A stretch of 64,000 nt of DNA, taken from the NCBI RefSeq assembly GCF_042743185.1, contig NZ_JBHYMS010000002.1:1-64000 (forward strand), read 5' to 3'. Positions 62,161-64,000 of the stretch are shown here, piece after piece. Under the pieces are notes generated by a model, which was given only the letters and a program-made list of their open reading frames with translations, was not told the origin of the DNA and searched no databases. The translations under genes were made by a program, and so were the position numbers. The stretch is from Inquilinus sp042743185. Lineage in GTDB: Bacteria; Pseudomonadota; Alphaproteobacteria; DSM-16000; Inquilinaceae. Each line of letters starts with the position of its first letter. The first letter of the stretch is position 1.

Positions 62161-63117
62161 ATGGCGCGTAAGAAGCGCGGCCGCCCGGTGCATGGCTGGG
62201 TGGTGGTCGACAAGCCGGTCGGCGTCACCTCGACCCAGGTTGTCGGCCGCATCCGCCGGATCTTCGACGCCGAGAAGGCCGGCCATGCCGGCACGCTGGA
62301 CCCGCTGGCCAGCGGCATCCTGCCGATCGCGCTGGGCGAGGCGACCAAGACCGTGCCCTATGCCATGGACGGCGAGAAGACCTACCGCTTCACCGTGCGC
62401 TGGGGCGAGGCGCGCGACACCGACGACGCCGAAGGCCGGGTCACCGCGACCAGCGAAATGCGCCCCGAGCCCGATGCCGTCGCCGCGGTGGTGCAGCGCT
62501 TCATCGGCGAGATCAGCCAGGTGCCGCCGGCCTTCTCCGCGATCAAGGTCGACGGCGAGCGCGCCTACGACCTGGCCCGCGCCGGCGAGGCGGTGCAGCT
62601 GGCGGCGCGGCTGATCCGGATCGACGACCTGCGTCTGGCCGAGATCCCCGACCGCGACCACGCCACCTTCGACGTGCAGTCCGGCAAGGGCGCCTATATG
62701 CGCGGCCTGGCCCGCGACATCGCCCTCGCCCTCGGCACGGTGGGACACATCGTCGCATTGCGCCGCACGCGAGTCGGGCCCTTCGGCCTTGACGACGCGG
62801 TCCCCTTGGAGCATATCGACGCGCTAGCCAAGCAGCCGGGGGCCGAGCAATCGGCCCTCGACGGCATTCTGCTTCCGGTCGAGACCCCGCTGGACGACAT
62901 CCCGGCGGTGGCCCTGACGGAAGCTGAAGCGCATCGGATGCGGCACGGCCAGTCGGTCGCGCTGCTACGGCGCTCGGATCGGGAGCGGATCGCCGCCCTC
63001 GATCTCGATCCGGACAACCCGGACGCCATCGTTCTGGCCACCTGCGGGGACGCCCCCGTGGCCCTGGCCCGTATCGACGGCGGCGAGATCCGGCCGGTGC
63101 GCATCCTCAACCTCTGA
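62161..63117 (+). CDS. truB: tRNA pseudouridine-55 synthase
   Basis: The 318-residue enzyme makes pseudouridine 55 in tRNAs. It shows HGWVVVDKPVGVTSTQVV, the catalytic Asp in AGHAGTLDPLASGILPIALGEATK (GHAGTLDPLA), the YRFTVRWGEARDTDDAEG segment and VQSGKGAYMRGLARDI. It starts two bases after the rbfA stop. The first codons (ATGGCGCGTAAGA) copy the last bases of rbfA. Confidence 0.96.
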   Translation: MARKKRGRPVHGWVVVDKPVGVTSTQVVGRIRRIFDAEKAGHAGTLDPLASGILPIALGEATKTVPYAMDGEKTYRFTVRWGEARDTDDAEGRVTATSEMRPEPDAVAAVVQRFIGEISQVPPAFSAIKVDGERAYDLARAGEAVQLAARLIRIDDLRLAEIPDRDHATFDVQSGKGAYMRGLARDIALALGTVGHIVALRRTRVGPFGLDDAVPLEHIDALAKQPGAEQSALDGILLPVETPLDDIPAVALTEAEAHRMRHGQSVALLRRSDRERIAALDLDPDNPDAIVLATCGDAPVALARIDGGEIRPVRILNL

Positions 63118-63131
63118 TTCAGGAGACCACG

Positions 63132-63401
63132 ATGTCGATTACGCCGGAGCGCAAGCAGGAAGTCATTGGCGCCTACGCCCCCAAGGCCGGGGACACCGGT
63201 TCGCCGGAGGTGCAGGTCGCGATCCTGTCCGAGCGCATCGCCAACCTGACCGAACACCTGAAGACCCACTCGAAGGACTTCCACAGCCGTCGGGGTCTTC
63301 TGATCATGGTCGGCCGCCGCCGCCGCCTGCTCGACTATCTCAAGCGCAAGAGCGTCGTGCGCTATGACGAGGTCATCAAGCGTCTCGGCCTGCGCCGCTG
63401 A
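63132..63401 (+). CDS. rpsO: 30S ribosomal protein S15
   Basis: The 89-residue protein is full length S15: ITPERKQEVIGAYAPKAGDTGSPEVQVAILSERI in two blocks, HSKDFHSRRGLLIMVGRRRRLLDYL and the C-terminal RYDEVIKRLGLRR. It binds 16S rRNA helix 22 region early in 30S assembly and in many bacteria represses its own mRNA. GGAGACC is upstream. It precedes pnp as usual. Confidence 0.98.
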   Translation: MSITPERKQEVIGAYAPKAGDTGSPEVQVAILSERIANLTEHLKTHSKDFHSRRGLLIMVGRRRRLLDYLKRKSVVRYDEVIKRLGLRR

Positions 63402-63438
63402 TCCGACGCATGCCCGTCCAGTGCCTTTGCCCGGGTCG

Positions 63439-63464
63439 CCAGATGATCGGGATCCCACCGATCA
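63439..63464 (+). other. Hairpin in the rpsO-pnp spacer (5' one)
   Basis: ATGATCGG and CCGATCAT form an 8-bp stem with a seven-base loop shortly after the rpsO stop. It has no T-run. It may help define the rpsO 3' end or a processing site. Confidence 0.4.
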
Positions 63465-63531
63465 TGCGGCCGCCCGCGGCGGAGGCCTGCGCCGGTCCCG
63501 CACCAGACAGCACATCCGTTTCGTGACATCG

Positions 63532-63559
63532 GCGCCGCCGGCAACCCTGCCGGCGGCGC
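63532..63559 (+). other. Strong hairpin before pnp, possible RNase III site or weak terminator
   Basis: GCGCCGCCGGCA (63532-63543) and its perfect complement (63548-63559) form a 12-bp stem with an ACCC loop, about 90 bases before the pnp start. Downstream sequence TTGTCGTATTT is only partly T-rich. In E. coli an RNase III-cut hairpin in the same position is the target of PNPase autoregulation, which is known only from that species group. Confidence 0.55.
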
Positions 63560-63647
63560 TTGTCGTATTTCGCCCCCGGGCCCGGCGTGGAGCGGCCCGA
63601 CCCCGATAGGCCCATCGAGGCACGGGGTGTCCGATGAAGGAAAAGCG

Positions 63648-64000
63648 ATGTTCAACATCTATCGCAAAGAGATCAACTGGGGCGGCCGCAAGCTGGTCCT
63701 CGAGACGGGCAAGATCGCCCGCCAGGCCGACGGCGCCGTGCTCGTCACCTATGGCGAGAGCGTCGTGCTCTGCACCGCGGTCGGGTCGAAGCAGAAGTCG
63801 AAGTTCGACTTCTTCCCGCTGACCGTGAACTACCAGGAGAAGGCGTTCGCCGCCGGCAAGATTCCGGGCGGCTTCTTCAAGCGCGAAGGCCGCCCGTCCG
63901 AGAACGAGACGCTGGTCAGCCGCCTGATCGACCGCCCGATCCGCCCGCTGTTCCACCCGAGCTACCGCAACGAGACCCAGGTCGTCGCCACGGTGCTGAG
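63648..64000 (+). CDS. pnp: Polyribonucleotide nucleotidyltransferase (5' part)
   Basis: The first 117 codons of PNPase are in the window: FNIYRKEINWGGRKLVLETGKIARQADGAV (two blocks), LCTAVGSKQKSKFDFFPLTVNYQEKAFAAGKIPGGFFKREGRPSENETLVSRLIDRPIRPLF in adjoining segments of the first RNase PH domain. The enzyme degrades RNA 3' to 5' with phosphate. The gene runs off the right edge of the window. AAGGAAAAGCG precedes the ATG. Confidence 0.97.
   Translation, partial: MFNIYRKEINWGGRKLVLETGKIARQADGAVLVTYGESVVLCTAVGSKQKSKFDFFPLTVNYQEKAFAAGKIPGGFFKREGRPSENETLVSRLIDRPIRPLFHPSYRNETQVVATVL

Overview
The window is a contiguous, gene-dense piece of a very GC-rich chromosome (third positions almost all G or C). 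The set of genes points to an alphaproteobacterium of the Rhodospirillales/Azospirillales type (for example an Azospirillum or Inquilinus relative): two MucR/Ros-type regulators, ornithine-lipid synthesis genes olsB-olsA, bacterial Ku, an alphaproteobacterial order of translation genes, and the palindromic interspersed repeats common in that group. The species assignment is inference.

Positions 1-13 kb: Ku repair protein and a MucR regulator on the minus strand; a secreted alpha/beta hydrolase followed by a secreted Ntn-hydrolase (penicillin acylase family); a 268-bp inverted-repeat element whose right arm supplies the start codon of a GH3-like acyl-acid-amide synthetase; YedK/HMCES and a Yip1-like membrane protein; an rRNA uracil methyltransferase; a PfkB sugar/adenosine kinase; a DUF6058-like gene divergent from an ArsR-like regulator; an EI24 membrane protein.

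Positions 13-28 kb: a bactofilin; a strong candidate small RNA on the minus strand (about 13997-14085) with its own promoter, a long 5' hairpin, an anti-Shine-Dalgarno-like CCTCCC and a UUCG-loop terminator; glucokinase overlapping a class V aminotransferase; YjbQ preceded by an orphan Phd-type antitoxin; DUF3095 plus cupin; adenine deaminase; a full phosphorelay set (hybrid CHASE3 histidine kinase, receiver, Hpt) split by a palindromic repeat; OsmC; a DUF1194 vWA protein; tRNA-Arg(CCG); two Arg/Asp-rich secreted paralogues; an RTX calcium-binding protein.

Positions 28-36 kb: a 2-aminoethylphosphonate (AEP) use cluster: phosphonoacetaldehyde hydrolase phnX, an AEP-type ABC transporter (binding protein, ATPase, fused double permease) and a FAD oxidoreductase in place of the usual AEP transaminase. 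The divergent LysR regulator gene carries a one-base frameshift. YCII and TusA-like genes follow.

Positions 36-64 kb: MucR paralogue, olsB-olsA, then the conserved alphaproteobacterial block miaB-phoH-ybeY-corC-lnt-HTH-metK-trmB ... rimP-nusA-ylxR/L7Ae-infB-rbfA-truB-rpsO-pnp (pnp runs off the end). Between trmB and rimP sits a roughly 9-kb insert: a palindromic repeat, a small XRE regulator and a seven-gene minus-strand operon (ROK regulator, GH28-like pectinase, ABC ATPase, an unclassified six-hairpin-type glycosidase, binding protein, two permeases) that looks built for taking up and cutting plant-derived oligosaccharides. Promoters, terminators and hairpins listed here were found by eye and are predictions.
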